Shown: positions 43,935 through 54,085, counted from the stretch's first letter. The stretch is DNA of 64,000 nucleotides from Prevotella sp. OH937_COT-195 (GCF_003932845.1 NZ_RQZH01000003.1:117151-181150), one strand, 5' to 3'. Notes: generated from the sequence alone by a model not told the origin. Program-made: numbers and translations.

Positions 43935-45818
43935 ATGAAACGAGTATATGAATATGAAGACTTGCAACTTGTGTTGGAACAGTTTCTACAAGATAAGGAG
44001 TCGAGCGATTTGGAGTTCAAGTCGGCGAGAGGAGGATTTCCTCTTTCGTTTTGGGAAACATATTCATCGTTTGCCAATACGGACGGGGGCGTTATTGTCT
44101 TTGGTATCAAAGAAAAAGATGAGCAGTATTTCCTTGACGGTCTGACAGAAGAGCAGGTTAGAAAGTACGAAAAGGATTTCTTTAACAGAATGCACAGCAA
44201 GGAGAGTGTGAATATTGCATTACTGAAAGAAAATGATGTACGTACAATAAAACATGAAGATGCCTGTTTTCTGCTTTTCTATATTCCAAGAGTTGACAGA
44301 AGTCTGAGACCTGTGTATTGCGGACTTGACCCTTATACGGGAACTTATCGGCGTGACCTTGACGGGGATTACCATTGTTCGCGTGAGGAAGTGAACAGCA
44401 TGTTTGCAGATGCGAACTTGGCAAGTCCTGTAGATGGACGTATTTTGGAGAATTTCAGCAAGAATGATTTGGATTTAGACTCTATCAAGCAATATCGTCG
44501 CAGATTTGAACAATGGAATCCTGATCATGTGTGGAATGCATTACCTGAAGATAAATTTTTGGAGAAACTTAATGTGTTCAGAAAAGACAGGAAGACGGGC
44601 AAGTATGGCTTGACTTACGCAGGACTGTTGATGTTCGGAACATATAGTGCCATCATGGACGAAAATCCTAATTTCTTCCCCGACTATCAGGAGATACAAG
44701 ACCCAAAAGACAGATGGGTGAATCGAATTTGTCCTGACGGGAATTGGGAATCGAATTTGTTCCAGTTCTATAGCCGGACACTTCCCATCTTACAGAATTT
44801 CCTTCCTAAACCTTTCCAATTGAAAGGCAATCAAAGAAGAACGGAGACACAGGCTCATGTGGCTGTCAGAGAGGCATTGACCAATGCATTAGTACATGCA
44901 GACTATACGGAGAATGCTTCGTTGAATATATATAAATACCCAAATAAGATGGTGTTCTCAAATCCAGGCATCATGTTGATTTCGATAAAACAATATTATC
45001 AAGGAGGAGAAAGTATTTGCAGAAACAAGTATCTACAGACAATGTTCACTTTTTTAGGATCAGCAGAGAAAGCAGGAAGTGGTGTAGATAAGATTATGCG
45101 TGGTTGGGAAGAACTTAATTGGAAACGTCCTTATCTCGTTGAGAAGAAGCATCCCAATAAAGTAGTATTGACGTTGTCGATGGAATCCTTATTAGATAAA
45201 TCGATAATAAAGGTACTTGTAGAACATTTTGGGAAGATTATAGAAAAGTTGCCTCGTCATCAATTGCTGACACTGGCGATGGCATATTCTGAAGAAGAAA
45301 TAACTAATGAACGACTGCAATATGCCTTGGGAATACATCGGGCGGACATCACAAAAATGCTAAGCAAGATGTGTTCTCAGAAATTATTGGATTCATACGG
45401 ACATGGAAGAGGTACAAAATACCGTGTTTATGGAATAAATGTAGGACTTAACGATACTAATGTAGGACTTGACAGTACTAATGTAGGACTTGACAGTACT
45501 AATGTAGGACTTAACAGTACTAATGTAGGACTTAACAGTACTAATGTAGGACTTAATGATACTAATGTAGGACTTAACAGTGATAATGTAAGACTTAATG
45601 ATAAAAAAAGATACTCTCAATCGGAATTACGGGCACTTATAGTGGCTTATTGCACCAATTGGAGAACTGCTGATGAAATTGCACTTGAAGTCGGAAGGAA
45701 TCCTGTATATATAAGAGACAGAGTTCTTCCACAACTATCTGATGTAATAGAAAAGATGTACGACATTCCTCATCATCCCCGTCAGAAATACAGGATAAAG
45801 CAAAATAATGAAAAATAA
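43935..45818 (+). CDS. AlbA_2 / divergent-ATPase (HATPase_c_4) regulator with coding 21-bp tandem repeat
   Basis: 627 residues. Residues about 12-140 are an AlbA_2 nucleic-acid-binding domain ('ESSDLEFKSARGGFPLSFWE', 'FANTDGGVIVFGIKEKD'). Near 310-330 is the ATPase-type block 'VAVREALTNALVHADYTE', with 'FLGSAEKAGSGVDKIMRGW' following. A winged-helix-like region comes near 450-490. Residues 502-557 are eight heptad units of N-V-G-L-(N/D)-(S/D)-T, and a second small helical domain ends the protein. Such proteins are widespread putative regulators, and some relatives sit in defence islands. The repeat number is multiple-of-three safe, so length can vary without breaking the frame. Confidence 0.78.
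   Translation: MKRVYEYEDLQLVLEQFLQDKESSDLEFKSARGGFPLSFWETYSSFANTDGGVIVFGIKEKDEQYFLDGLTEEQVRKYEKDFFNRMHSKESVNIALLKENDVRTIKHEDACFLLFYIPRVDRSLRPVYCGLDPYTGTYRRDLDGDYHCSREEVNSMFADANLASPVDGRILENFSKNDLDLDSIKQYRRRFEQWNPDHVWNALPEDKFLEKLNVFRKDRKTGKYGLTYAGLLMFGTYSAIMDENPNFFPDYQEIQDPKDRWVNRICPDGNWESNLFQFYSRTLPILQNFLPKPFQLKGNQRRTETQAHVAVREALTNALVHADYTENASLNIYKYPNKMVFSNPGIMLISIKQYYQGGESICRNKYLQTMFTFLGSAEKAGSGVDKIMRGWEELNWKRPYLVEKKHPNKVVLTLSMESLLDKSIIKVLVEHFGKIIEKLPRHQLLTLAMAYSEEEITNERLQYALGIHRADITKMLSKMCSQKLLDSYGHGRGTKYRVYGINVGLNDTNVGLDSTNVGLDSTNVGLNSTNVGLNSTNVGLNDTNVGLNSDNVRLNDKKRYSQSELRALIVAYCTNWRTADEIALEVGRNPVYIRDRVLPQLSDVIEKMYDIPHHPRQKYRIKQNNEK
45438..45605 (+). repeat. Coding minisatellite, eight 21-bp units
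   Basis: Eight near-identical copies of aatgtaggacttaacagtac(t) in frame, with silent or conservative changes (gac/aac, agt/gat). The first unit starts at 45438; the last is more diverged (Asn-Val-Arg-Leu-Asn-Asp-Lys). Encodes a hydrophilic linker between two domains of the AlbA-type protein. Confidence 0.9.
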
Positions 45819-45905
45819 CAATGAAATCGAACGGCAAGGCTGTCAACCGTTTGCCAATCACTGCCATGCCGTCAACAAAGCAATGGCATTCAACAAACAA
45901 CAGAT

Positions 45906-47858
45906 ATGAAACGTTTTGGAAAGACTATAACATTCTTGTTAAAGATACATTTGCTGGGACTTGCCATGCTCAGCATGTTCCGCATAACAGAGTTCGTCGC
46001 ACTGAAAGACCTGCTCACACCTGCCGTTAAAGGCGAGACATGGCTGCAGACGGGGGCGTTTGTGCGCGGAGTGTGGTTCGACAACGTTACGGCTTGCTAT
46101 ATAATGGTGGCGCCTATGTTCGTTGTGATGCTCGCGGCGTGCTTCCACAGTCACAACAGAGGGTGGCGGCGGTTTGCCGTGTGGTGGTTCTCGATATTTT
46201 ATACTCTGGCATTCGCCGTATCGGCTGCCAACATACCATATTTCGGTTTCTTTTTCAAGAACATCAACTCGGGTATTTTCGAGTGGTTCGGATATACCGG
46301 CACCACGGCGGGAATGATGTTTCAAGAGAGCAGTTGGTGGTTATACATAATTCTTTTCATTGTCGTCACGGCAATATTCGTACGCCTGTTGTGGTTTATC
46401 GAGAAACGCACGTTCGTTGACATTCGGGGTACCGATGCCGGCAAACGCCGTCCGTCGGGCATTGCTTTGAGACTTGTCGTAACATCGGTGTTGCTCGGAC
46501 TGTGTTTTTTCGGCATCAGAGGGCGCACGGGATACAATCCGATAAAGATAAGTGCGGCATATTACTGTAACGACTCTTTCCTCAATCAACTCGGCATAAA
46601 CCCTGCTTTCAATCTACTCACGAGTGCCCTCGACGACATGCGAAAGGAAAATCGCTCGCTAAACCTCATGCCCACTGCCGAGGCAGTTACGATTGCACGG
46701 CACAGTCTCGGAATAACCGGCTCTGTGGATAGTCTCTATGTGCTCAGAAGGGAGATGGCGGGAGATTCTGTAAAGTCACGTCCCAATGTTGTGATAATAC
46801 TCATGGAGTCGATGTCTGCAAACTTTATGAAAAGTTTTGGGGCGCGGGAGGAACTTACGCCGGTACTCGACAGACTGTACAAGACATCGCTGTCGTTCAG
46901 CAATTTCTACAGCACGGGCATCCACACCAACATGGGAATGACCGGGACACTTTACTCGTGTCCTGCCATTATGAAGCGAAACCTTATGAAAGGCACCGTT
47001 ACGCCGAGACGAACGGGGCTTCCTACGGTTCTCAAGGAGAATGGCTATCACAACATGTTTTTTATGACACATGAGTCGCAATACGACAATATGAAGGCTT
47101 TCTTCGCACAGAACGGCTACGATGACATATATGCGCAGGAGGATTATCCGGCCGACAAGGTTGTCAATGCCTTCGGGGTGAACGACGGTTTCCTTTTCGA
47201 ATTCGCACTCGATAAGATAAACCGGCAGGCGAAAACGGGCAAACCTTTCATGGCAACCGTGCTGACGATAAGCAACCACCCGCCGTATGTGATACCCGAA
47301 GGGTTCAAGTGCAGGAGCAAAGAGCCGGAGACACAAATAGTGGAATATGCCGACCGCTGCATAGGAGATTTTCTGCAAGCGGCACAAAGACAGCCGTGGT
47401 ACGACAACACCATATTCGTCGTACTCGCCGACCACGGCAAACTTGTTGGCAAGGCAGATGCCGAACTGCCCCAAAGTTACAATCACATACCGCTGATGAT
47501 GTTCGGTTGCGGCATTCAGCCACAGGTGTATGAAGGGCCGGGGTGTCAGATAGACGTGATGCCCACGCTGCTCGGAATTATGGGCATTGGATACACGTTC
47601 GACGGTTTCGGGCAGGATTTGTTGCGGCATCCGCGCGAGATGGTGTTCTACAGTGCCGACAATCAAATCGTGGCACGCAACAACGAGCAGGTATTCATCT
47701 ATTCTCCCGAAATGCAGAAAAGTTTTACGTACGGCGTGATGCCCGGTTGGCAGTTGGCAGAGATGAAACCCGGGGCAGCCACCGATGTGCTGAGACGTTA
47801 TGTGTTCGCAATGATAGAGACGGCAGAGTTCAACGAAAGGCAGAGTCGTTGTCGCTGA
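45906..47858 (+). CDS. LTA synthase-family sulfatase-fold transferase
   Basis: 650 residues. Five N-terminal membrane segments (to about residue 220), then a periplasmic alkaline-phosphatase-fold domain. 'NVVIILMESMSANFMKSFG' gives the first metal ligands (Glu). 'GIHTNMGMTGTLYSCPAI' holds the nucleophile Thr. 'NTIFVVLADHGKLVG' is the Asp-His metal block, and 'TVLTISNHPPYVIPEG' is typical. In Gram-negative bacteria these enzymes transfer phosphoglycerol or phosphoethanolamine to surface glycans. Followed 64 bases later by an ArnT-like gene. The acceptor is unknown. Confidence 0.87.
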   Translation: MKRFGKTITFLLKIHLLGLAMLSMFRITEFVALKDLLTPAVKGETWLQTGAFVRGVWFDNVTACYIMVAPMFVVMLAACFHSHNRGWRRFAVWWFSIFYTLAFAVSAANIPYFGFFFKNINSGIFEWFGYTGTTAGMMFQESSWWLYIILFIVVTAIFVRLLWFIEKRTFVDIRGTDAGKRRPSGIALRLVVTSVLLGLCFFGIRGRTGYNPIKISAAYYCNDSFLNQLGINPAFNLLTSALDDMRKENRSLNLMPTAEAVTIARHSLGITGSVDSLYVLRREMAGDSVKSRPNVVIILMESMSANFMKSFGAREELTPVLDRLYKTSLSFSNFYSTGIHTNMGMTGTLYSCPAIMKRNLMKGTVTPRRTGLPTVLKENGYHNMFFMTHESQYDNMKAFFAQNGYDDIYAQEDYPADKVVNAFGVNDGFLFEFALDKINRQAKTGKPFMATVLTISNHPPYVIPEGFKCRSKEPETQIVEYADRCIGDFLQAAQRQPWYDNTIFVVLADHGKLVGKADAELPQSYNHIPLMMFGCGIQPQVYEGPGCQIDVMPTLLGIMGIGYTFDGFGQDLLRHPREMVFYSADNQIVARNNEQVFIYSPEMQKSFTYGVMPGWQLAEMKPGAATDVLRRYVFAMIETAEFNERQSRCR

Positions 47859-47922
47859 TTGATTTCAGAAAAATGATATTTGCATAAACACGAAGATAAA
47901 AAACAAACAAGGAATTGGATAT

Positions 47923-49737
47923 ATGAAGAGTAGAAAAACGATGCTTGCGGCAGTGGTGGCGATATGTGCGGCAATGCTGATAACGTTTCTCCCGCTGACG
48001 GAATACAACTCGAAAGGAGAACCGCGTGAGGCCATAGTGGCAGTGACAATGCTGAAAACGGGTAATTGGATATTGCCGGTGAACAACGGAGGAGACATCG
48101 CTTACAAACCGCCACTCTTCCACTGGACGGCGGCACTGTGCTCGCTGCCGCAAGGATATGTGAGCGAGGCAACGTCGCGACTGCCTTCAGCACTATCGTT
48201 GACGGCAATGATAGGACTGATGTTTTGGTTCTACTCGAAACGCAGAGACAACTCTACGGCATTCCTTGCCGCCATGCTGACACTGACATCTTTCGAGGTA
48301 TATCGGTCGGGAGTGAACTGTCGTGTGGATATGCTGCTCACAATGTTCATAGTGTTTGCAATCATGTTACTGTACAAATGGATAGAGGGCGGATGCCGCG
48401 GAATACCATTGTGGGCGGTGCTTTTTATGAGCGGGGCGGTGCTTACAAAAGGTCCGGTGGGGATAATACTTCCCTGCGGGGTTGCAGGTACATTCTTGTT
48501 GTTGAGGGGTAGGAATGTAAAAGAAGGAACGACAGGGAAGGAACAATGTACCGTGTCCTGCCACAGTCTGTCTTGCAGTTCTCTCCTTCGCCCTTTTTCC
48601 ATACTGCTGTTGTCGTCGGTTCTTGCCCTGATACTTCCACTGTGCTGGTATTTTGCAGCCTATCGTCAGGGAGGCGACGAGTTTTTGGCGTTGGTATATG
48701 AGGAGAACGTGTTGCGAATGCTCGGCAAGATGTCGTATGAGAGTCATGTACACAACGTGTTCTATAATTTTCAGACCCTTATGACAGGGTGGCTGCCTTG
48801 GATACTTCTGCCGCTCGTATCGTTATTTTTCCTGCGCAAAAAACATTTCACGTATGCGAGACGATTTATTGACAAGCCTTGCGGATGGCTTGCCCGACTG
48901 AGGAATATGGAGCCGTTGGAACTTTACACGTGGGTGGCTTTCATCATCGTGGTGGCTTTTTACTGCATTCCCAAGAGCAAGCGCAGTGTATATCTTCTGC
49001 CCGCCTATCCTTTCATGGCATGGCTGCTGGCAGAGTGGATTACACGTATTGCACGCCGGAAACCCCTTGCCGTAAAAATCTTCTCCGGCATCATGGGAGT
49101 CATGGCGTTGCTTCTCGGCACAGTCTGTGCCGCATTGCAGTTTCACCTCGTTGCCCCCGACTCTTTCCACGGCAGGCATGCTTGGCAGAACCGACAGATT
49201 TTTGCCGCACTTCAGGACATCGGTTTCACGCCTGTCAGCATCTTGCTCATGCTTGTCCCCATTGTTGCCGGCATCTATGTAATTGTAAAACTTGCCCGCA
49301 GTTCGTCACGCGGTACGGCTTCAACGGTTGACACGTCTAAAGCGAAGGTGGGAAATAATGCCCATTATTTGTCTCTAATACCCGTAACAGCCATATATGT
49401 ATGCCTTTACGGTTTGCTCCTTCCTGCCATACAGAACGTGAAAAGCGACCGCCCGCTTGCAATGGAGATAAGCAAGACATTGCCTGTCGATCACCTGTAT
49501 TCTTTTGTTGAAGAACCCATGATGCATTTCTTCGGCACAAATTTCTACCTTGGCGATCGCATCAAACAGTTTGAGAAATCGTCTCCGTGTCACGGATTCC
49601 TCATGATTGCCGATGGCGACCGCACTGCATTTTTCGCCCGACACACGGAATATAAGTTTGTGGAGGTAAACCGCACGGAACACCCGGCAACGGAATTAAA
49701 GCAGATTATTTACTTCTACAAGTTTACCGCCCGTTGA
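47923..49737 (+). CDS. ArnT-like family 39 glycosyltransferase
   Basis: 604 residues with about 12 membrane segments. 'PLTEYNSKGEPREAIVAVTM' carries the catalytic Asp/Glu loop of GT83/GT39 enzymes (E-P-R-E). 'NGGDIAYKPPLFHWTAALCS' is the second conserved block (KPP..W). Uses a lipid-linked sugar in the periplasm, as in aminoarabinose transfer to lipid A or protein O-glycosylation. With the LTA-synthase-like gene it forms an envelope-decorating pair. Confidence 0.87.
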   Translation: MKSRKTMLAAVVAICAAMLITFLPLTEYNSKGEPREAIVAVTMLKTGNWILPVNNGGDIAYKPPLFHWTAALCSLPQGYVSEATSRLPSALSLTAMIGLMFWFYSKRRDNSTAFLAAMLTLTSFEVYRSGVNCRVDMLLTMFIVFAIMLLYKWIEGGCRGIPLWAVLFMSGAVLTKGPVGIILPCGVAGTFLLLRGRNVKEGTTGKEQCTVSCHSLSCSSLLRPFSILLLSSVLALILPLCWYFAAYRQGGDEFLALVYEENVLRMLGKMSYESHVHNVFYNFQTLMTGWLPWILLPLVSLFFLRKKHFTYARRFIDKPCGWLARLRNMEPLELYTWVAFIIVVAFYCIPKSKRSVYLLPAYPFMAWLLAEWITRIARRKPLAVKIFSGIMGVMALLLGTVCAALQFHLVAPDSFHGRHAWQNRQIFAALQDIGFTPVSILLMLVPIVAGIYVIVKLARSSSRGTASTVDTSKAKVGNNAHYLSLIPVTAIYVCLYGLLLPAIQNVKSDRPLAMEISKTLPVDHLYSFVEEPMMHFFGTNFYLGDRIKQFEKSSPCHGFLMIADGDRTAFFARHTEYKFVEVNRTEHPATELKQIIYFYKFTAR

Positions 49738-49754
49738 CCGGTAGAGGATGTGTT

Positions 49755-49952
49755 AAACCCAAATCGGTCATTAAACCACATTTGCTTAGGTTCGCCATTG
49801 CCGTTACGACTCCCAACCGCTTCAGCCCGCTTGCTGACATCTGTGCAGCCGTTTCATCTCGACGTAGCCCGCTACGCCTTCGATGAAACGGCTGCACATC
49901 TGCTCAACAATCGAACAAAAGCGGTTGAGGGTTCTAATGACAGATTCGGGTT
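49755..49952. mobile_element. MITE-like repeat, copy 1
   Basis: 198 bp with imperfect terminal inverted repeats (aaacccaaatcggtcatta ... taatgacagattcgggtt). It contains an inner hairpin built on cagccgtttcatc / gatgaaacggctg. Related copies lie at 53385-53579 (same orientation) and 60633-60788 (opposite). Carries no gene; open frames across it are by chance. Confidence 0.75.
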
Positions 49953-50095
49953 AAAAACATAAGCATTATCTTCTGCCATTTGGTTTGTTTTGTCGAAGTA
50001 TTTCGATGCCCCTCGTTGTCTTTCCGTTGCGGTGCGGACAGCGGAGCATATTGTTACAAAGCGGTATTGCAGAACATCTTGTAAGTCGTAAAAAG
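49953..50095. other. Intergenic stretch
   Basis: No gene or signal recognised between the MITE-like repeat and the korB terminator. Confidence 0.4.
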
Positions 50096-50143
50096 AAAGC
50101 GTGGGAGTAGAAGAAACAAGTTCTTCACACTCCCGCGCTTTTT
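50096..50143 (-). terminator. Rho-independent terminator of korAB
   Basis: aaagcgtgggagt pairs with actcccgcgcttt (one G-U), extended by an inner gaagaa/ttcttc stem, with T-runs on both sides. Just downstream of korB. Confidence 0.75.
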
Positions 50144-50178
50144 GTTAATATCCTTTCGTTATAAAAGTGTCAAAAGGA

Positions 50179-51180
50179 TTATTTAACCTCCCATGTGTCG
50201 TTGGTTTCGAGCAATTCGCTGAAATTGTGATATTTCTTCTTTGCCGAAACTTCTTCTATCTGTGCATATACCGCATCGTTGTAAGTAGGCGATTCCACAT
50301 CGCGGATTACTCCGAGTGCTACCGGGAAGCCGTCTTCGTTGCACATCTCGGCAAGTTTCAGTTGCAAGGTGTTGTCTTCGCAGTGTGCGTCGTGCACCAA
50401 AACATCGTCGAGTGTATATCCGTCTTTGCCGATTTCCACCACCTTAAGACCGAAACCTTTCTGCACGAGACCGAACTCGTTGTTCTCGCCGAAAATAAGT
50501 TTCTCGCCGTGGCGCACGTAGATGCAGTTCTTCTTGCGACCGTCGTTGGTATATACCGGGTCATATACACCGTTGTTGAAGATGACACAATTCTGCAATA
50601 TCTCGCATACGGCGGCACCCTTGTGCAGTTTTGCCGCTTTCAGAATTTCCTGTGTACCCTTGGCATCGGTGGCAACCGAACGGGCGAAGAAATTACCGCG
50701 GGCACCGAAACACAACTCTGCCGGACGGAACGGGTTTTCCACGGTGCCGTATGGCGATGACTTCGACACAAAGCCGCGCGGCGATGTCGGGCTGTACTGA
50801 CCTTTGGTAAGTCCGTAGATGCGGTTGTTGAGCAGAATGATGTTTATGTCTATGTTGCGGCGCATGGCATGTATGAAATGGTTTCCGCCGATGGCAAGTC
50901 CGTCGCCATCGCCCGAAATCTGCCATACTGTGAGGTTGGGGTTTGTCACCTTTGCACCCGTGGAGATGGCCGCCGCACGACCGTGTATTGTCTGCATGGC
51001 GTAGGTATTGACATAATATGGCAGGCGACTTGAGCAGCCGATGCCCGATATCACTGCCGTCTCGTGCGGTGCTACGCCGATTTCGGCCATCGCTTTGTGG
51101 AGCGATGCAAGGAAAAAGTGGTCTCCGCAACCCGGACACCAACGGGGTTGTCCCTTTTTATAATCGTTTGCTGTGTACAT
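50179..51180 (-). CDS. korB: 2-oxoacid:ferredoxin oxidoreductase, beta subunit
   Basis: 333 residues. Binds thiamine diphosphate: 'WQISGDGDGLAIGGNHFIHA' and 'NIILLNNRIYGLTKGQYSPT' are the TPP/Mg site (GDG...N). 'RWCPGCGDHFFLASLHKA' supplies Cys ligands for the iron-sulfur cluster. With the alpha subunit it makes the oxoacid dehydrogenating enzyme (2-oxoglutarate to succinyl-CoA is usual; pyruvate and branched-chain oxoacids possible), reducing ferredoxin. Five bases after korA. Confidence 0.9.
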   Translation of the reverse strand: MYTANDYKKGQPRWCPGCGDHFFLASLHKAMAEIGVAPHETAVISGIGCSSRLPYYVNTYAMQTIHGRAAAISTGAKVTNPNLTVWQISGDGDGLAIGGNHFIHAMRRNIDINIILLNNRIYGLTKGQYSPTSPRGFVSKSSPYGTVENPFRPAELCFGARGNFFARSVATDAKGTQEILKAAKLHKGAAVCEILQNCVIFNNGVYDPVYTNDGRKKNCIYVRHGEKLIFGENNEFGLVQKGFGLKVVEIGKDGYTLDDVLVHDAHCEDNTLQLKLAEMCNEDGFPVALGVIRDVESPTYNDAVYAQIEEVSAKKKYHNFSELLETNDTWEVK

Positions 51181-51185
51181 TTTGA

Positions 51186-53036
51186 TTAGAATTTTTGGGT
51201 TACGAACTCTACTATCTCATTCACTTGGAACGGTTGTCCCTTCACTTCGTTGTATTGGTATGGCACGAAACCGTCAATCTTTGTGCGCAGGTAAGCGGCG
51301 AACTGACCGAGGTTCTGTTCGGCAACGAGCACTTTCGGATACCGTCTGAGCACTTCTTCGGTGTTCTTCGGCAGCGGATTGATGTAACGGAATTGTGCGA
51401 GTGCAACCTTTCTGCCTTGTTTTTGGAGTTCTTCCATTGCAGAATAAAGATGTCCGAAAGTGGAACCGAAGCCCACGAGCAGCAGTTCGGCATCGTCCTT
51501 ATCACCGAACACTTCCACATCGGGAACTTCTATGCGTGCCACTTTCTCTGCACGCAGACGGCACATGAGGTTGTGGTTTTCCGGATCTGTTGATATTGCA
51601 CCGGTCTTGCCGTCTTTTTCCAGACCACCGAGAATGTGTGTGTAACCCTCTGTTCCGGGTATTGCCCAGTAGCGTGCGCCTGTCTTCGGGTCACGTTCGT
51701 ACGGCGTATATTTGCCTTTCTGTTCCGGAAGAGCATAGTGAGGCTTTATCTCCGGCAATTTGTTTATGTCGGGCAGCAACCATGCCGACGAGCCGTTGGC
51801 TATGAATGCGTCGGTAAGGAGTATCACCGGTGTGAGATGTTCTACGGCAATCTTTGAAGCATCGTAGGCAGCATCGAAGCAGTCGGTGGGCGAGAGTGCG
51901 GCGATGACGGGCATCGGACTTTCACCGTTTCGACCGTATAGAGCCTGCAACAGGTCGGTTTGCTCGCTCTTCGTCGGCAGACCGGTTGACGGGCCTCCGC
52001 GTTGTACGTCAACGATTACGAGCGGGAGTTCGTCGATTACGGCGAGGTTTATCGCCTCGCTCTTGAGACATACACCGGGGCCCGATGTCGATGTTACCGC
52101 AAGCGCACCGGCAAAAGATGCGCCTATGGCACTGGCGCAGCCCGAAATTTCGTCCTCGCACTGTACCGTTATCACACCGAGCGACTTGTGCTTTGCCAAC
52201 TCGTGCAGTATGTCGGTGGCGGGAGTGATGGGGTAAGAACCGAGGAACAGGCGCATGCCGGCTTTCTCGGCGGCGGCAATCAGTCCGTATGCCGTTGCCT
52301 TGTTGCCGGTGATGTCCATGTAGCGACCTGCCACCTTGTGCTTCGATTCGATGCGGTAGGTTGCCGGAACGCTGGCGTGAACGTTGTGTCCGTAGTCGTA
52401 TCCTGCCTGAACCACTTTGATGTTGTTCTCTGCAATTTCCGGTTTCTTTGCAAATTTCTCACGCAGGAAATTTCCCACGAGATTTATGTCGCGGTTGAAC
52501 AGCCAGCATACTATACCGAGGGCAAACATGTTGCGGCATTTCAGTTGTGCCTTGTTGTCCATGCCGGTATCCTTGAGGCAGTCCTTTACCATCTTCGTAA
52601 GGGGGCATTGTATTACGCGATCCGGATCGATGCCCATCTCGCCGAGATAGTCCTCCGTTCGGAATGCCGCCTTTTTCAGGTCGCTCGCACCGAAAGAGTC
52701 GGTGTCGATGATAATTGTAGCCTGTGGTTTTGCATACTTGTACTGTGTTTTCAAAGCCGCGGCGTTCATTGCCACGAGCACATCGCATTTGTCGCCGGGC
52801 GTGTAAACCTTGCCCGAGCCGATGTGTACTTGGAATCCTGACACACCGGTAAGTGAGCCTTGCGGAGCCCGAATGTCTGCAGGATAGTCCGGGAACGTGC
52901 TTATGCCGTTGCCCACTGTAGCAGAAACTGTTGAGAAGATATTGCCGGCAAGTTGCATACCGTCGCCGGAATCTCCCGAAAACCGGACTACTACTTGTTC
53001 GATTTCCTTGATTTCTAATTTGCCTTGTTCAGCCAT
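51186..53036 (-). CDS. korA: 2-oxoacid:ferredoxin oxidoreductase, alpha subunit (gamma-alpha fusion)
   Basis: 616 residues. Residues 1-195 are the gamma domain ('VVVRFSGDSGDGMQLAGNIF', 'PAEIRAPQGSLTGV'-like region). Residues 225-616 are the alpha domain ('FLGSYPITPATDILHELAKH', 'EDEISGCASAIGASFAGALA', 'TSTSGPGVCLKSEAINLAV'). Length matches the fused form of Bacteroidetes. Works with korB in the cytosol. A near-consensus -7 (GACCTTTG on the minus strand at about 53086) lies upstream. Confidence 0.9.
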   Translation of the reverse strand: MAEQGKLEIKEIEQVVVRFSGDSGDGMQLAGNIFSTVSATVGNGISTFPDYPADIRAPQGSLTGVSGFQVHIGSGKVYTPGDKCDVLVAMNAAALKTQYKYAKPQATIIIDTDSFGASDLKKAAFRTEDYLGEMGIDPDRVIQCPLTKMVKDCLKDTGMDNKAQLKCRNMFALGIVCWLFNRDINLVGNFLREKFAKKPEIAENNIKVVQAGYDYGHNVHASVPATYRIESKHKVAGRYMDITGNKATAYGLIAAAEKAGMRLFLGSYPITPATDILHELAKHKSLGVITVQCEDEISGCASAIGASFAGALAVTSTSGPGVCLKSEAINLAVIDELPLVIVDVQRGGPSTGLPTKSEQTDLLQALYGRNGESPMPVIAALSPTDCFDAAYDASKIAVEHLTPVILLTDAFIANGSSAWLLPDINKLPEIKPHYALPEQKGKYTPYERDPKTGARYWAIPGTEGYTHILGGLEKDGKTGAISTDPENHNLMCRLRAEKVARIEVPDVEVFGDKDDAELLLVGFGSTFGHLYSAMEELQKQGRKVALAQFRYINPLPKNTEEVLRRYPKVLVAEQNLGQFAAYLRTKIDGFVPYQYNEVKGQPFQVNEIVEFVTQKF

Positions 53037-53086
53037 TTTAATTGTTTGACGTTATTTAGATTTAAGAATATAGTGAGTGCAAAGGT

Positions 53087-53384
53087 CTTAAAAACAATTT
53101 AAATAACAAAATAAAAAAGCATAATTTTGTCCTTTTTCATGTTTTCTCGGGAAATCTTCGGCAATATCTCCGAACTTACCACATTAAACATATGACGCTT
53201 GCCTTATCGTAGCATGGTATTTGTTGTTTTTACGGACAGTACGCCCGTGTCTGTCCGCGGATATATGTGCCTGTACGTTGCGTTCCCCTTCCCCGTTTCT
53301 CCGAGGATAGGTTTACGGCATTTCGGAGGGCGAAGTATTGTGACATTCTTTGGTTTTGAACGAGTTTTTAATGACGTTTTCCAT
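53087..53384. other. Intergenic stretch upstream of korA
   Basis: No supported gene. The AT-rich left part is the likely korA promoter region. The right part has GC-richer sequence without motifs, ending at the MITE-like repeat. Confidence 0.35.
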
Positions 53385-53579
53385 AAACCCGAATCGGTCA
53401 TTATACCGCATTTGCTTAGATTTGCCATTGCAGTTACGCTTCCCAAACGCTTTAGCCCGCTTGCTGATCTGCACAGCCATTTCATCTCGATGTAGCCCGC
53501 TACGCCTTCGATGAAACGGCTGCACATCTGCTCAACAATCGAACAAAACCGGTTGAGGGTTCTAATGACAGATTGGGGA
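53385..53579. mobile_element. MITE-like repeat, copy 2
   Basis: 195 bp, same orientation and overall build as copy 1, with ends aaacccgaatcggtcatta and taatgacagattgggg. Internal differences are scattered substitutions and a few indels, so the two are not recent duplicates. Confidence 0.75.
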
Positions 53580-54085
53580 TAAAATTTCAACCCCACACAA
53601 TGTGGCATCAACATACGTAAAAATAGTTTTTACCATCTGTTTCAGCCGTATCGGTTCTTTTTTCAACATGTTTTTTGGGGCATGCTTTTCTCTTTTCGGT
53701 CATGTCTTTTGAATTTATTCGTCGCTTTGTACACAATCCAATCGTAATCGGTAACAATTAAGTATGGATGAAATGTTTCAAAAGACACATATACGCAAGT
53801 AGCGCGAGTGGGGAAAAGACTCTCGGCGCAAGCCGTCGCTGATACGACATGCGCGTCATGTGGCAAGTCCGCCGCCGTGAAAAAAATCGGAAAACAATTC
53901 CGTTACTTTGCAGAAGTTCAAACCATTTACGTTATCCTTTACCCCGAACCGGTGTCCCGTTTGTGCTTAACCGTATCTCAATTTCGCCGAAATTACCGAC
54001 CAAATTCGGCGGTTTTACTCACCGATTTCGGCTAAATTGCCGAGCAGTTTATATTTAGTCGTTCCTACTGCCATAATTTTTCAAC
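53580..54085. other. Intergenic stretch downstream of res
   Basis: No supported gene. Short open frames (53663-53866 minus, 53808-54058 plus) have no recognisable domain. Near 53981-54040 are palindromic GGCGAAATT/GCCGAATTT words like those at 2.64 and 19.13 kb. Confidence 0.35.

Noticed and set aside
45438..45605. CRISPR array
   Set aside because: The 21-bp repeats are directly tandem without spacers and are in coding frame.
49750..49962. 70-codon open frame
   Set aside because: Lies wholly within the MITE-like repeat. The related copies do not preserve it as a gene.
53663..54058. Three short open frames between korA and res
   Set aside because: No conserved motifs, no promoter, and mutually overlapping on both strands.
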